DNA of 64,000 nt from a virus: IMG/VR virus record IMGVR_UViG_3300028666_000022, positions 186,001 to 250,000 of that record; one strand, written 5' to 3'. Shown in pieces: positions 54,051-62,705 of this stretch. The notes below the pieces were generated by a model. It did not search any database, was not told the origin of the DNA, and saw only the letters and a list, made by a program, of their open reading frames with translations. The translations under genes and the position numbers were made by a program. Each line of letters starts with the position of its first letter. Within the stretch, counting starts at the first letter, position 1.

Positions 54051-54869
54051 ATGAGTAAAGTCACAATTATAATACCAGTACATGAATATAATGATGTAGT
54101 ATCTAATTATTTAGATAGAGCTATAGAATCAATTCAAAAACAAGAGTTTATAGAAGAAAAACCTAGTGTAATTATAGTTTATCCAATTGATATTGATGTT
54201 CAAATTAAAGATAATGTTTCTAAATACGATGAAAATTTAAAAACAATATTAGTAAAGAATGAGGGTAAAACTGATTATCAATCTCAAGTTAATTTAGCTG
54301 TTGAATCAGTAGATACTGATTATTTTAGTGTTCTTGAATTTGATGATGAATATAGTACTACTTATTTTAGAAATGTAAATAAATATATTAATTCATATTC
54401 TGATATTGATATGTTTCTAACAATGATGATTGAAGTCAATGAAAAGAATGAAGGTATTAAATTAACTAATGAAACTGTTTGGGCACAACAATTTGTTGGT
54501 GAGAATGGTGAGATGGGTTATTTAAACGTAAACTCCTTGAAACAATATACAGACTTTAAATTATCTGGTGCTGTAATTAAAAAATCTGAATTTAAAAATA
54601 TTGGTGGGTTTAAATCAAATATTAAATTGACCTTTATGTATGAATTCTTACTCAGAGCATTAAATAATACTTGTAAAATATTTACTATACCAAAAATTGG
54701 CTATAAACATCTTGCGACCAGAGAAGGTAGTTTGTTTGATAATTATCTGAAGAATATGCCTGTAGATGAAAGGAAATTTTGGTTTGAAACAGCAAATAAA
54801 GAAGCTAATTTCATGAATGACAGAGTGATTGATATGACTAGATTGCAAAAAATAGTTGTTTCAGAATAA
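54051..54869 (+). CDS. GT2-like glycosyltransferase in the late operon
   Basis: The 272-residue protein starts KVTIIIPVHEYNDVVSNYL, the GT2 first strand, with YFSVLEFDDEYST (about 90-102) holding a D-D-type metal site and LSGAVIKKSEFKNIGGF later. It follows the GT-B-like gene by 30 bases and precedes the sigma-like gene. The pair may form a small sugar-addition unit acting on late proteins. No sugar donor can be assigned. Confidence 0.6.
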   Translation: MSKVTIIIPVHEYNDVVSNYLDRAIESIQKQEFIEEKPSVIIVYPIDIDVQIKDNVSKYDENLKTILVKNEGKTDYQSQVNLAVESVDTDYFSVLEFDDEYSTTYFRNVNKYINSYSDIDMFLTMMIEVNEKNEGIKLTNETVWAQQFVGENGEMGYLNVNSLKQYTDFKLSGAVIKKSEFKNIGGFKSNIKLTFMYEFLLRALNNTCKIFTIPKIGYKHLATREGSLFDNYLKNMPVDERKFWFETANKEANFMNDRVIDMTRLQKIVVSE

Positions 54870-54897
54870 TAAATAATTTTATATAGAATTACTATGA

Positions 54898-55770
54898 ATG
54901 AGGAAAGTTGATCCAGAAAATGCACAATATTTTGCAGAAAGAGAAGAACGAGCTGTTTTTAATTATATAAATTCAGATTTATTAGAAGAAAAAAATAGAA
55001 TTTATAATGAGGTTCTAATTGAACCATTCAGAAAAATGATAGAGTCTATTTTAAGAAGGTATCCAATTCATATAGGTAATTATGAAATGTATGAGGTTGA
55101 AGCCAATGCTCTAACACATTTGATTGAACACATGATTAAATATAGACCGTTTATTATTGAACAAAGTAAAGATGAAATTAAATGGGTTAAATTAAATAAT
55201 AATTATAGATTTTGGTATGTTGAAGATGCTAACGAAAAATTAAATTTGTTAATTAGTGAAAATAATGGGTTTAGTTATAGAATTTTCAATTCCAGAGCTT
55301 ATAGTTATTGTCAAACAATCATCAGAAATTATTATAAAGATCATAGTAAAAAAAGTTATAATGAAAAAAAAATGATACTATCATTTGATGATTACGCAGA
55401 TGAAATTGAAGAAAGTGATGAATATGTATATGAAATTGAGAATGATGAACACAATCATTTAGATAAATTAATTAAGAATGTAATTGATAAAATAGAGGAA
55501 AAAATTAATAATGATCCTCTTATTAAAAGAAATGAATTTATTGTTGGAGATGCTATAATTAATGTTTTAAATAATTGGCATCTCCTTTTTATGGAAGATA
55601 CTCCAGACGGTAAATATAATAAAAGAATTACCAATAAATTTGCTAAAAATAAGATCTTATTATACTTAAAAGAACAAACTGGCTTATCAACAAAAGAAAT
55701 ACGATTAGCAATAAAACCCTTTAAAGACGTATATTTCATTGAAAAGATAGGTTATTGGAAAGAAGAATAA
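54898..55770 (+). CDS. Probable late transcription sigma factor, gp55-like
   Basis: The 290-residue protein has EREERAVFNYINSDL and KNRIYNEVLIEPFRKMIESILRRYPIHIG (about 32-60) followed by AYSYCQTIIRNYYKDHSKKSYNEKK (about 139-163), resembling the sigma-2-like region of T4 gp55-type late factors, as I recall them from phages of Bacteroidota. T4 gp55 is shorter (185). It would direct RNA polymerase to late promoters such as the GTATTTATA motif. The C-terminal half has a helix-turn-helix-like segment (TGLSTKEIRLAIK). Confidence 0.6.
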   Translation: MRKVDPENAQYFAEREERAVFNYINSDLLEEKNRIYNEVLIEPFRKMIESILRRYPIHIGNYEMYEVEANALTHLIEHMIKYRPFIIEQSKDEIKWVKLNNNYRFWYVEDANEKLNLLISENNGFSYRIFNSRAYSYCQTIIRNYYKDHSKKSYNEKKMILSFDDYADEIEESDEYVYEIENDEHNHLDKLIKNVIDKIEEKINNDPLIKRNEFIVGDAIINVLNNWHLLFMEDTPDGKYNKRITNKFAKNKILLYLKEQTGLSTKEIRLAIKPFKDVYFIEKIGYWKEE

Positions 55771-55776
55771 AATATT

Positions 55777-56055
55777 ATGAAAGAAAGAAAAAATACGATT
55801 GATGATGTTCTTCTTAATTATATGAGAAGAAGTGGTAATACAATTAGGCAAATTGATGCTGCAATACAACTATTATATAATGGATATATTGTTGAAGTTA
55901 AAGATCATTGGGAAAATGGTAAAAATAAACGAGCAAATATTGGTTTATTTTTGAGTATTCTAAAGAGATTAGAATGTGAACATAATTTAAATGGTTTAAT
56001 TGAAGAAAATAAAATTCGAATAGATAGAAATAAATGTGAAATAGAATTGTTATAA
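55777..56055 (+). CDS. Hypothetical protein, 92 residues
   Basis: Helical, charged protein (MKERKNTIDDVLLNYMRRSGNTIRQIDAAIQLLYNG...). Follows the sigma-like gene by 6 bases and is probably co-translated. Not recognised; a transcription co-factor role is possible only by neighbourhood. Confidence 0.5.
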   Translation: MKERKNTIDDVLLNYMRRSGNTIRQIDAAIQLLYNGYIVEVKDHWENGKNKRANIGLFLSILKRLECEHNLNGLIEENKIRIDRNKCEIELL

Positions 56056-56061
56056 ATTATT

Positions 56062-56427
56062 ATGAAAAAAGTAAAAGAAAATAAATCATCGATTGGTAAT
56101 ATATTAATTACAAAAGAATTGTTCATTGAAACAATGAATATGATTGAAAAACAAATGGAACATGATCATAAATGTAATAATGCTTTTAGTATAATTTTAC
56201 CTAACGATTATACTTCAGGTTATGATAGTCATTGGATTTTTAATCAATTACTTAAATTAATTAAATTAGCATTTAATGATGATAATAAAGATTCTTGGAT
56301 TGATTATTATATTTGGGATCTTGAATTTGGTGTAAAATATAGAGAAGGTAGTTGTACTAATGCCGATGGAAGTATTATTGATTTAAGTAATACTGAAAAT
56401 TTATATGAATTTTTAATTAAAAAATAA
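56062..56427 (+). CDS. Hypothetical protein, 121 residues
   Basis: A soluble, Asp/Asn-rich protein with DHKCNNAFSIILPNDYTSGYDSHW and DYYIWDLEFGVKYREGSCTNADGS segments, a pattern I recall in phage genes of unknown function. Six bases follow the upstream gene. No motif. Confidence 0.55.
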   Translation: MKKVKENKSSIGNILITKELFIETMNMIEKQMEHDHKCNNAFSIILPNDYTSGYDSHWIFNQLLKLIKLAFNDDNKDSWIDYYIWDLEFGVKYREGSCTNADGSIIDLSNTENLYEFLIKK

Positions 56428-56451
56428 TTATAATAATTTATTGTAGTTAAA

Positions 56452-56460
56452 GTATTTATA
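56452..56460 (+). promoter_or_regulatory. Late-promoter-like motif GTATTTATA, plus strand
   Basis: Located 15 bases upstream of the HNH endonuclease ATG (56476) and preceded by TTAAA. The only copy found in front of a plus-strand gene. Confidence 0.4.
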
Positions 56461-56475
56461 ATAAATTATATTGAA

Positions 56476-57081
56476 ATGAGAATATGTATAACGTGTAAAG
56501 AAAATAAAGAAGATTCTTGTTTTCATAAAGATAAAAGTAAACCAGATGGAATATATACTATATGTAAACAATGTTTAAAAAATAAATATCATACAGATGA
56601 ATTAAAAATTAAGAAAAGAGAATATGATAAACAATATAGAATAAAAAATAAAGAAATTTATGCTGAAAGACACAAAATATATCAAAAAAATTTATCATTA
56701 GAACAAAGAGCAAAATATAATCGTGAATATAGACATAGACATGCAGATAAATGGAAAAAATGGGACTTAGATTATAGAAATAAAAATAAATGTAAATTTG
56801 CATGGAGAGCAGTGTTACGTAATTTTTTTATACGTTTTGGAATAAAGAAAAATGGTTTAACATGTAATCTTTTAGATTATGATTTTGAAAAATTTAAACA
56901 AAGAATAGAATTTAATTTTAAAGAAGGTATGAGCTGGAATAATTATGGTGAATGGCACATTGATCATAAAAAACCAATATCTAAATTTAAAATAGATACA
57001 CCACCACACATAGTAAATGCATTATGTAATTTACAACCATTGTGGGCAAAAGATAATCTATCCAAAGGTAATAAATTTTAA
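56476..57081 (+). CDS. HNH endonuclease
   Basis: The 201-residue protein has an N-terminal zinc ribbon (CITCKENKEDSCFHKDK, CKQC, residues 3-34), a basic helical middle with repeated Y-x-R segments, and a C-terminal HNH motif (WHIDHKKPISKF, then NALCNLQPLWAKDNLSKGNK). It is a free-standing homing or nicking endonuclease inserted within the late operon. Confidence 0.8.
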   Translation: MRICITCKENKEDSCFHKDKSKPDGIYTICKQCLKNKYHTDELKIKKREYDKQYRIKNKEIYAERHKIYQKNLSLEQRAKYNREYRHRHADKWKKWDLDYRNKNKCKFAWRAVLRNFFIRFGIKKNGLTCNLLDYDFEKFKQRIEFNFKEGMSWNNYGEWHIDHKKPISKFKIDTPPHIVNALCNLQPLWAKDNLSKGNKF

Positions 57082-57106
57082 ATAATAATATTAATAATTA
57101 AACCAA

Positions 57107-57499
57107 ATGGCAAGGCCAACTCGTAGAAAGCTTAAATTCGATGAAGAAAGTGTAAATAAATTACTTCAAGAAATTTATGACGAATCTCATAATATCAGAT
57201 CTAAAATAGCTCGTTTATTTAGTAAATGGGAAAGTAAAACTAAAGAAAATGGTGAAATTGCTGCAATAGGTGATCAAATAGTTAAACTTATTGCTGCAGA
57301 AGCAAAAAACCAAGATCAGAAGATCATGCTTTTAAAATATTTAAAAGAGGTTGTTTTTGATATTAAGTCTAATAAAGGAAAAGATGACGATAATCCAGAA
57401 AATTTAGGTGTTGTTACATCAGAAAAAAGAAATGAATTACTTAGTTTTATTGAATCTGAAGTAGAAAGAAGAGAAAAAACTAAAAATAAAGATAAATAA
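57107..57499 (+). CDS. Hypothetical virion-operon protein, 130 residues
   Basis: Charged, helical sequence (MARPTRRKLKFDEESVNKLLQEIYDESHNIRSKIARLFSKWES...) with a regular heptad middle. A small terminase subunit or a baseplate/neck adaptor are both possible; neither is supported strongly. Its stop is eight bases before the next gene. Confidence 0.5.
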   Translation: MARPTRRKLKFDEESVNKLLQEIYDESHNIRSKIARLFSKWESKTKENGEIAAIGDQIVKLIAAEAKNQDQKIMLLKYLKEVVFDIKSNKGKDDDNPENLGVVTSEKRNELLSFIESEVERREKTKNKDK

Positions 57500-57507
57500 T
57501 ATCATTA

Positions 57508-58809
57508 ATGGCTCTTACTGATGACAAAAAAAATGTTTTTACTACTATAGGTGCATATACTAGCTTAATGCAAGCTAAAACTCCACCTGAAGGTAATAAT
57601 ACATTTTCATCAATAAATAATAGTAATGAAGTTGTACCTTTTTTAATAGATATTTTAAAAATAGTTGTAGGAACAACAGCACTGCAACAATTAACCGGAG
57701 AATTACTTACTAATTTTATTACTACTGTTGAACCAGATATGAAAGCTGGTGTTAAAAAACAAACAATTCAACAAAATTCAAATGAACCACTTCCGGGTTA
57801 TTTTAAAACAAATGGTATTAATGTACCAGTTAAAAATATTGATACTAACGGAAAATTAAAAACAAATCCTAATTCAGAAACAGGTAATTTATTATATGAT
57901 AATTCTAAGCCAAATTTTGATAATACTGCATATCAAGCAATACAAAATGCTGGAACAGATACTACATATAATAATTTAGTTATTAATTATAATTCATCTA
58001 CAGACAGTTTTAATTTTAAACCTAATCTTGCAACTAATTCTAATCCTACAATTGGTGATTGGACATCTTCTTTTATTGATAATACAACAATTGTAAATAA
58101 AAAAGAATTTATGACTAATGTAACAAATTCTTTTTATGGAACAGTAACAACAAATCAAAATAAATCAGTAAATGAAGTATATAATGAATTATTATTAAAA
58201 AAATTATTAGAACAATTAATTGCTGGTAATGATAGTTTTGTTATTTCACCTGAAGATTATGATGCATTATTAAGACAAGCACAAGATTTAGTTAATGGAA
58301 CTGTTAATTATAATCTTGGTTGTGGTAGTATGCCAGCTAATTTTCAGTTGAATGATATGACTACACTAATTAATAATATTTCTAATTCAGTAGATCCACA
58401 TTATGTTGGAAATCAATTAAATAATACAATAAATAATAGTGTTAGTGATCCAAGTATTAACGATGAAAATAAAGAAACAATTAAAGATAATTTTTTTCAT
58501 AGATTAATTGAAATAATTACATTAATGTTAGCAACAGCAGCAACTACTTCACCACAAATACGAACATTATTAGCTATAACAAGTGCATTTCAAAATAACG
58601 GAGTAGTTAAAATTGGAGATCCTAAAAGCGATTTAGCTAATTTTAAAATATATTTAAATTGTATTATTAAAATAGCAATGAAATTAATTAATAAATTTAT
58701 TTATGATTTAGTTGTTGTTTTTTTAATTGCATTAATTAGTCCTGTAATTAAAAAAATATTAAAAGAAAAAATAAATCAATATATTGGAATAATAAGATCA
58801 TTAACATAA
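57508..58809 (+). CDS. Probable baseplate or tail structural protein, 433 residues
   Basis: The protein has an Asn/Thr-rich, beta-type middle and a C-terminal segment with two hydrophobic stretches (about 335-360 and 390-415, LINKFIYDLVVVFLIALISPVI), which may be membrane helices or a buried core. It is encoded in the run of baseplate genes. Family not recognised. Confidence 0.5.
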   Translation: MALTDDKKNVFTTIGAYTSLMQAKTPPEGNNTFSSINNSNEVVPFLIDILKIVVGTTALQQLTGELLTNFITTVEPDMKAGVKKQTIQQNSNEPLPGYFKTNGINVPVKNIDTNGKLKTNPNSETGNLLYDNSKPNFDNTAYQAIQNAGTDTTYNNLVINYNSSTDSFNFKPNLATNSNPTIGDWTSSFIDNTTIVNKKEFMTNVTNSFYGTVTTNQNKSVNEVYNELLLKKLLEQLIAGNDSFVISPEDYDALLRQAQDLVNGTVNYNLGCGSMPANFQLNDMTTLINNISNSVDPHYVGNQLNNTINNSVSDPSINDENKETIKDNFFHRLIEIITLMLATAATTSPQIRTLLAITSAFQNNGVVKIGDPKSDLANFKIYLNCIIKIAMKLINKFIYDLVVVFLIALISPVIKKILKEKINQYIGIIRSLT

Positions 58810-58815
58810 TAGATT

Positions 58816-58983
58816 ATGAATAAAGAAGATAATACTAAAGTATCGCTGAATGATATTGTTATGTATAGTTCAAATACATCAATAAGTAGTAATTTAAATT
58901 ATAAAATAAGTAGTAATGTTAATACGAGTGCTACTCATTTAGATTTTAATAAAATTACTTGGAATTATACTACTAATAAATAA
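58816..58983 (+). CDS. Small Ser/Asn-rich protein, 55 residues
   Basis: An ATG at 58816-58818 opens a 55-codon frame between two baseplate-type genes (spacers of 6 bases on both sides). Sequence is polar (MNKEDNTKVSLNDIV... ending WNYTTNK). No known family. Confidence 0.5.
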   Translation: MNKEDNTKVSLNDIVMYSSNTSISSNLNYKISSNVNTSATHLDFNKITWNYTTNK

Positions 58984-58989
58984 AATTTA

Positions 58990-59397
58990 ATGGCAGTAGA
59001 TTTTAATAATATTGATTCAATAATTGGTGGTTTTACTAAGATACTAAATCTATCTTCTGTTGGTGGACCTCCACCAGTACCAACTCCATTAATTTTAGTT
59101 GGTGTTCCAAGTAGGCCGGGATTATCACCAACTAAAATTGCATCACGTATTATTAGTAGAAAAGGAGAAGCTGGATTACCTGTTGGAGATTTACCTTCAG
59201 GTGGTGCTTCACCAGACGAAATAATGGAAAGAATTAGAATCGAAGAAATTGTTAAAGCAATTCAAGAAGATGGTATTATCACTGTTGCTATTCCTCCGGG
59301 AATTACATTAAGTGCTGCAGGAACATCACCATCTGGACCTGTAACAGTATTTGGTTCAACAATAACATTTTCAACAGGTTATGGAATAATACAATAA
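58990..59397 (+). CDS. Baseplate-operon protein, Pro/Gly-rich, 135 residues
   Basis: Rich in Pro, Gly and Ile (SVGGPPPVPTPLILVGVPSRPG, IPPGITLSAAGTSPSGPVTVFG), beginning with a short hydrophobic helix. Such composition is usual for phage baseplate tip or connector proteins. Placed between unknown baseplate genes and the gp5-like gene. Role inferred. Confidence 0.5.
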   Translation: MAVDFNNIDSIIGGFTKILNLSSVGGPPPVPTPLILVGVPSRPGLSPTKIASRIISRKGEAGLPVGDLPSGGASPDEIMERIRIEEIVKAIQEDGIITVAIPPGITLSAAGTSPSGPVTVFGSTITFSTGYGIIQ

Positions 59398-59400
59398 ATA

Positions 59401-59619
59401 ATGGATGATTTAAACACATATTCACCTACAGAATTACTTAAGTTAATTAACGATCTTAAAGTAGAACATGATATACTAAAGGAAGAATTGGTTAATTACA
59501 CTTATGAAGTTGATGAACTTGAAGGTAAAATTAATAAAAAATTAGAATTATTATCAAATATTGAAAAAGAATATATTACATTAATAGAAGAATTAAATAA
59601 TAGAGAAAATAATATTTAA
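59401..59619 (+). CDS. Small coiled-coil protein, 72 residues
   Basis: Nearly all of the protein is a heptad-like helix (LLKLINDLKVEHDILKEELVNYTYEVDELEGKINKKLELLSNIEKEYITLIEEL), so it is likely a dimeric or trimeric coiled coil, as in small baseplate proteins. Three bases separate it from the gp5-like gene. Confidence 0.6.
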   Translation: MDDLNTYSPTELLKLINDLKVEHDILKEELVNYTYEVDELEGKINKKLELLSNIEKEYITLIEELNNRENNI

Positions 59620-59622
59620 AAA

Positions 59623-60513
59623 ATGGGTTTTGATAAACCAATATTACAAACTAGTGATCCATATAAAAAGGAAGGTACTACTACACAAGTTACTAGAACA
59701 ATTTATTATGGTGAAGTCGTTTCTATTGAAGATGATACTGATGGTGGTAGAATTAAAGTTAAAATTCCTGATTTTGATAATAAAACAGCTAATGCTGATT
59801 TACCATTTTCATATCCATTAATGCCTAAATTTTTTCATGTATATCCTAAAGTTGGAGAAATGGTGAGGATTTTTATTGAAGACATTAAATATCCTCAGAG
59901 AAGTCGTTTTTGGGAAGGTAGTATTATTTCTCAACCTCAAAAAATAGAATTTGATTCAATTTATACTGCACTCTCAACAACAAATATGGCTTTAACTAAT
60001 CCAGAACCTGCAGTTAGTACATATCCTGATGCAGATGGTATATATCCAACAAAAGAAGATATCGCTATTGTTGGTAGAGTTAATACTGATGTTATTTTAA
60101 GACTTAATGAAGTTCATTTAAGAGCAGGAAAACATGAAAATGGTAATGTTTTAAAACTAAATACAACCAATCCTGCTGAAATTAGTATGGTTTATGAACC
60201 ACTTCTAACTGGAAACACATATTATAGTAATACTCTTATTTTAAGTGATAAAATAGCTTTTATTTCTCATTCTGGTAATCCTAAATTTAAAGCAGCTAGA
60301 ATAACTGCAGAAGATAGAAATAATATTTTCAAAAATGCCCATCCCACTGTTAGGGGCGATGTTTTAGTTGAAGCACTAAATATATTGAGAAATGCAATAA
60401 TTAATCATATTCATCCCTATTCTAAAATGACAGCAGATAAAGAATCAATCATTACTGATTTAGAAAAAATAGATTTTGATGGAATGTTACAAAATAATAT
60501 TGTAATTAATTAA
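59623..60513 (+). CDS. Spike/hub OB-fold protein, gp5/VgrG N-domain-like
   Basis: Residues about 23-110 (RTIYYGEVVSIEDDTDGGRIKVKIPDFD, PLMPKFFHVYPKVGEMVRIFIED, YPQRSRFWEG) match the OB-fold start of T4 gp5 and VgrG proteins that form the membrane-puncturing spike base. The rest (about 110-296) is beta and mixed. No lysozyme domain is present, unlike T4 gp5. The gene closes the baseplate operon. Confidence 0.7.
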   Translation: MGFDKPILQTSDPYKKEGTTTQVTRTIYYGEVVSIEDDTDGGRIKVKIPDFDNKTANADLPFSYPLMPKFFHVYPKVGEMVRIFIEDIKYPQRSRFWEGSIISQPQKIEFDSIYTALSTTNMALTNPEPAVSTYPDADGIYPTKEDIAIVGRVNTDVILRLNEVHLRAGKHENGNVLKLNTTNPAEISMVYEPLLTGNTYYSNTLILSDKIAFISHSGNPKFKAARITAEDRNNIFKNAHPTVRGDVLVEALNILRNAIINHIHPYSKMTADKESIITDLEKIDFDGMLQNNIVIN

Positions 60514-60521
60514 AATATTAT

Positions 60522-60551
60522 TTTGTTTATTAAAAATATTTTATATATTTG
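60522..60551 (+). promoter_or_regulatory. Bacteroidota-type promoter of the Nudix gene
   Basis: TTTG (60522-60525), an 18-base spacer and TATATTTG (60544-60551) match the -33/-7 consensus of Bacteroidota sigma factors, 37 bases before the Nudix ATG. This suggests separate, early-type expression. Confidence 0.7.
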
Positions 60552-60588
60552 CTGAAAGAAATATTTTAGTTAACCTAATTGTTATAAC

Positions 60589-61116
60589 ATGGAAAAGTCT
60601 GCAGGTCTTTTAATTATTTTAGATAATAAATATATTCTTTTAGGTCATCCTACTGGTTCAGCATGGGAAACTAAATTAACCTTTTCTAAAGGTCATTTAA
60701 AACTAAATGAAACTGCACTCGATGCAGCAATTCGTGAAACTAAAGAAGAATTTGGAATCAATATTCCTTTAGATCTTATTGACAAAACAGAACATATTGT
60801 ATATTATGAAGATAAGAAAGGTTATACATACAAAATAGTTAAATATTTTATTGTAAATATTAATCTTAATGATTGGTATAATATTATGGGTAAAAATTTA
60901 AATTCTAAGAATGAATTGATTATACCTAAAAATATGTTACAACAAAGTGAAATCGATTGGGCTGGATTTCTCAGTAAAGAAGAAGCTCAGGATAAGATTT
61001 TTTGGAGATTCAATGATGTTTTAAATCATGTTGTTGATAAAAACGTAACTTTTACTGTTCTAACTGAAGAAGAAATTGAAGCAGATAGAAGTTCGGCTTA
61101 TAGTTATTTACTATAG
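60589..61116 (+). CDS. Nudix hydrolase
   Basis: The 175-residue protein holds a complete Nudix box G-x5-E-x7-R-E-x-x-E-E-x-G at 35-57 (GHLKLNE...RETKEEFGI), with Gly-35, Glu-41, Arg-49, Glu-50, Glu-53, Glu-54 and Gly-56. Such hydrolases cleave nucleoside diphosphate derivatives; phage members often remove RNA 5' ends or damaged nucleotides. It has its own promoter and converges with an endonuclease gene. Confidence 0.85.
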   Translation: MEKSAGLLIILDNKYILLGHPTGSAWETKLTFSKGHLKLNETALDAAIRETKEEFGINIPLDLIDKTEHIVYYEDKKGYTYKIVKYFIVNINLNDWYNIMGKNLNSKNELIIPKNMLQQSEIDWAGFLSKEEAQDKIFWRFNDVLNHVVDKNVTFTVLTEEEIEADRSSAYSYLL

Positions 61117-61148
61117 ATAATCAATGGATACGAATTGGATATATTCAT

Positions 61149-62681
61149 TTATAATTTTAATTCATATATAGTATTACCACAATCATAGATTCTATAGTAA
61201 CCCTTTTCTAACATTATCTCATGTTCAGTTTTAGATGGATCAGAATTTTCATTATGATCAGAAAAATAATGCCTATTCAAATCACCCGGTTTAATATATA
61301 AATAATTTGGTTCAGTATTTTTAATAAATTTAAAACCTAATTGTTTAATTGAATCATTATTTAGTTTTCTATCTATTGAAATAGTTATTAGTTTAGGTTT
61401 ATATGTATTCTTAAAATAAGATAAGAATTTACTCGCACAACCATTAATTTTTGTGTTTAATTTATTAGTAAATCTAAGTATCTCATATTCATTATTTAAA
61501 TTATTTTTAAAACACATAACTGATACTAAATCATTATTATAAAACAAACCAATTCTAATATCACTTTCAATAACTCCAGATAAATGATTAATATATAAAA
61601 AATTATCTACTTCTATTTCATTAATTTCTTTAAGTTCACATTTATTAATATCTATTATGTTGTTAAATATGTTTAATCTACATAAAATATTTGAAACTAC
61701 AACATCGGTTTTAAATAATATTTCATCCTCGAAGAAATGTAATAATTTAATTTCTCTTTTTTCACATAATAGAGTTTTGTTTAAATGATAATCATTATTT
61801 TTATAGAGTTCACAATGCCAGTACATGCCATTAATTTCAATGGCTAATTTATATTTTGGTAAATTAATATCTAATTCTAAGCCACTTAGTAATTTTCTAT
61901 TATTTAATTCGTATTCAATGTTATTTTCTTTTAATTTGTTAATAATTATTTCAACAATGCTTGAAAAAGACTTTCTTTTATTACAATTTAAACAAATTTT
62001 ATTTCCTCGATATAGTCTTGATGTTATTAAATTGCTATCAATAACAAATTCACTTTTACATATATTACAATAAAAATGCACAACACCATTATCACGTTTA
62101 ATAAATTTTAATGTATCATCATTAATTCTGTTTAACATACGTTTTAGATTGAATTCATCTCCACTTAAAACTAATTGTTTTCTATTATCAATAACTGATT
62201 GAATTTTCATTGGACTATCAACACCATAATTATTAAATAATGTATTATTAAATTTTTCTCTAATTTCCTTAGATTGTAAAGGACTTTCAACTCCATAATT
62301 TTTAAGTGTAGTTTGCTTTTTCTTTTCTTTAACAGAATCTAATTGGTTATGGCTCTCAACACCATATTTATTCATATTACTATCTTTAATTTTTTCTTTA
62401 TGTTCTTCTGAGGAATTTAAACAATTAATTGAACAATATTTACTATGTCCCTTATTAAGAGTATCGACAAATTTTACGTTATTACCACAATTTGGACATT
62501 TAGGAACATCTTTTAAATCATTAATATAAAGATAAACTTTTTCTTTAAAAGGAATTGTTTTATCATTTGAATTTTCAATAATTGCAGTATATAACTCATT
62601 ATGATTTTTACTAAGCCAATTTTCGGTTGTTTTAAATCCAGATTTATTGTCTTTTAAAAAGAAATCTTTTACATTTTCCAT
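61149..62681 (-). CDS. Homing-type endonuclease with zinc fingers and Vsr/PD-(D/E)XK-like domain
   Basis: The 510-residue protein has an N-terminal zinc segment (CPNCGNNV, CSINCLNS), several copies of an N-x-Y-G-V-(E/D)-S-(P/H) repeat (about 105-165), and a central region YELNNRKLLSGLELDINLPKY with AIEINGMYWHCELYKNNDYHLNKTLLCEKREIKLLHFFEDE (about 259-325), matching Vsr-like endonucleases of the phage Hef type. It is on the opposite strand to the Nudix gene and beside a GIY-YIG gene, suggesting a mobile-endonuclease cluster. Confidence 0.75.
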   Translation of the reverse strand: MENVKDFFLKDNKSGFKTTENWLSKNHNELYTAIIENSNDKTIPFKEKVYLYINDLKDVPKCPNCGNNVKFVDTLNKGHSKYCSINCLNSSEEHKEKIKDSNMNKYGVESHNQLDSVKEKKKQTTLKNYGVESPLQSKEIREKFNNTLFNNYGVDSPMKIQSVIDNRKQLVLSGDEFNLKRMLNRINDDTLKFIKRDNGVVHFYCNICKSEFVIDSNLITSRLYRGNKICLNCNKRKSFSSIVEIIINKLKENNIEYELNNRKLLSGLELDINLPKYKLAIEINGMYWHCELYKNNDYHLNKTLLCEKREIKLLHFFEDEILFKTDVVVSNILCRLNIFNNIIDINKCELKEINEIEVDNFLYINHLSGVIESDIRIGLFYNNDLVSVMCFKNNLNNEYEILRFTNKLNTKINGCASKFLSYFKNTYKPKLITISIDRKLNNDSIKQLGFKFIKNTEPNYLYIKPGDLNRHYFSDHNENSDPSKTEHEIMLEKGYYRIYDCGNTIYELKL

Positions 62682-62705
62682 ATTATTTAAAATTTTTATT
62701 ACAAA

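Noticed and set aside
60589-61116. Nudix gene as part of the baseplate operon
   Set aside because: A 75-base gap contains a clear Bacteroidota-type promoter, so it is a separate unit.
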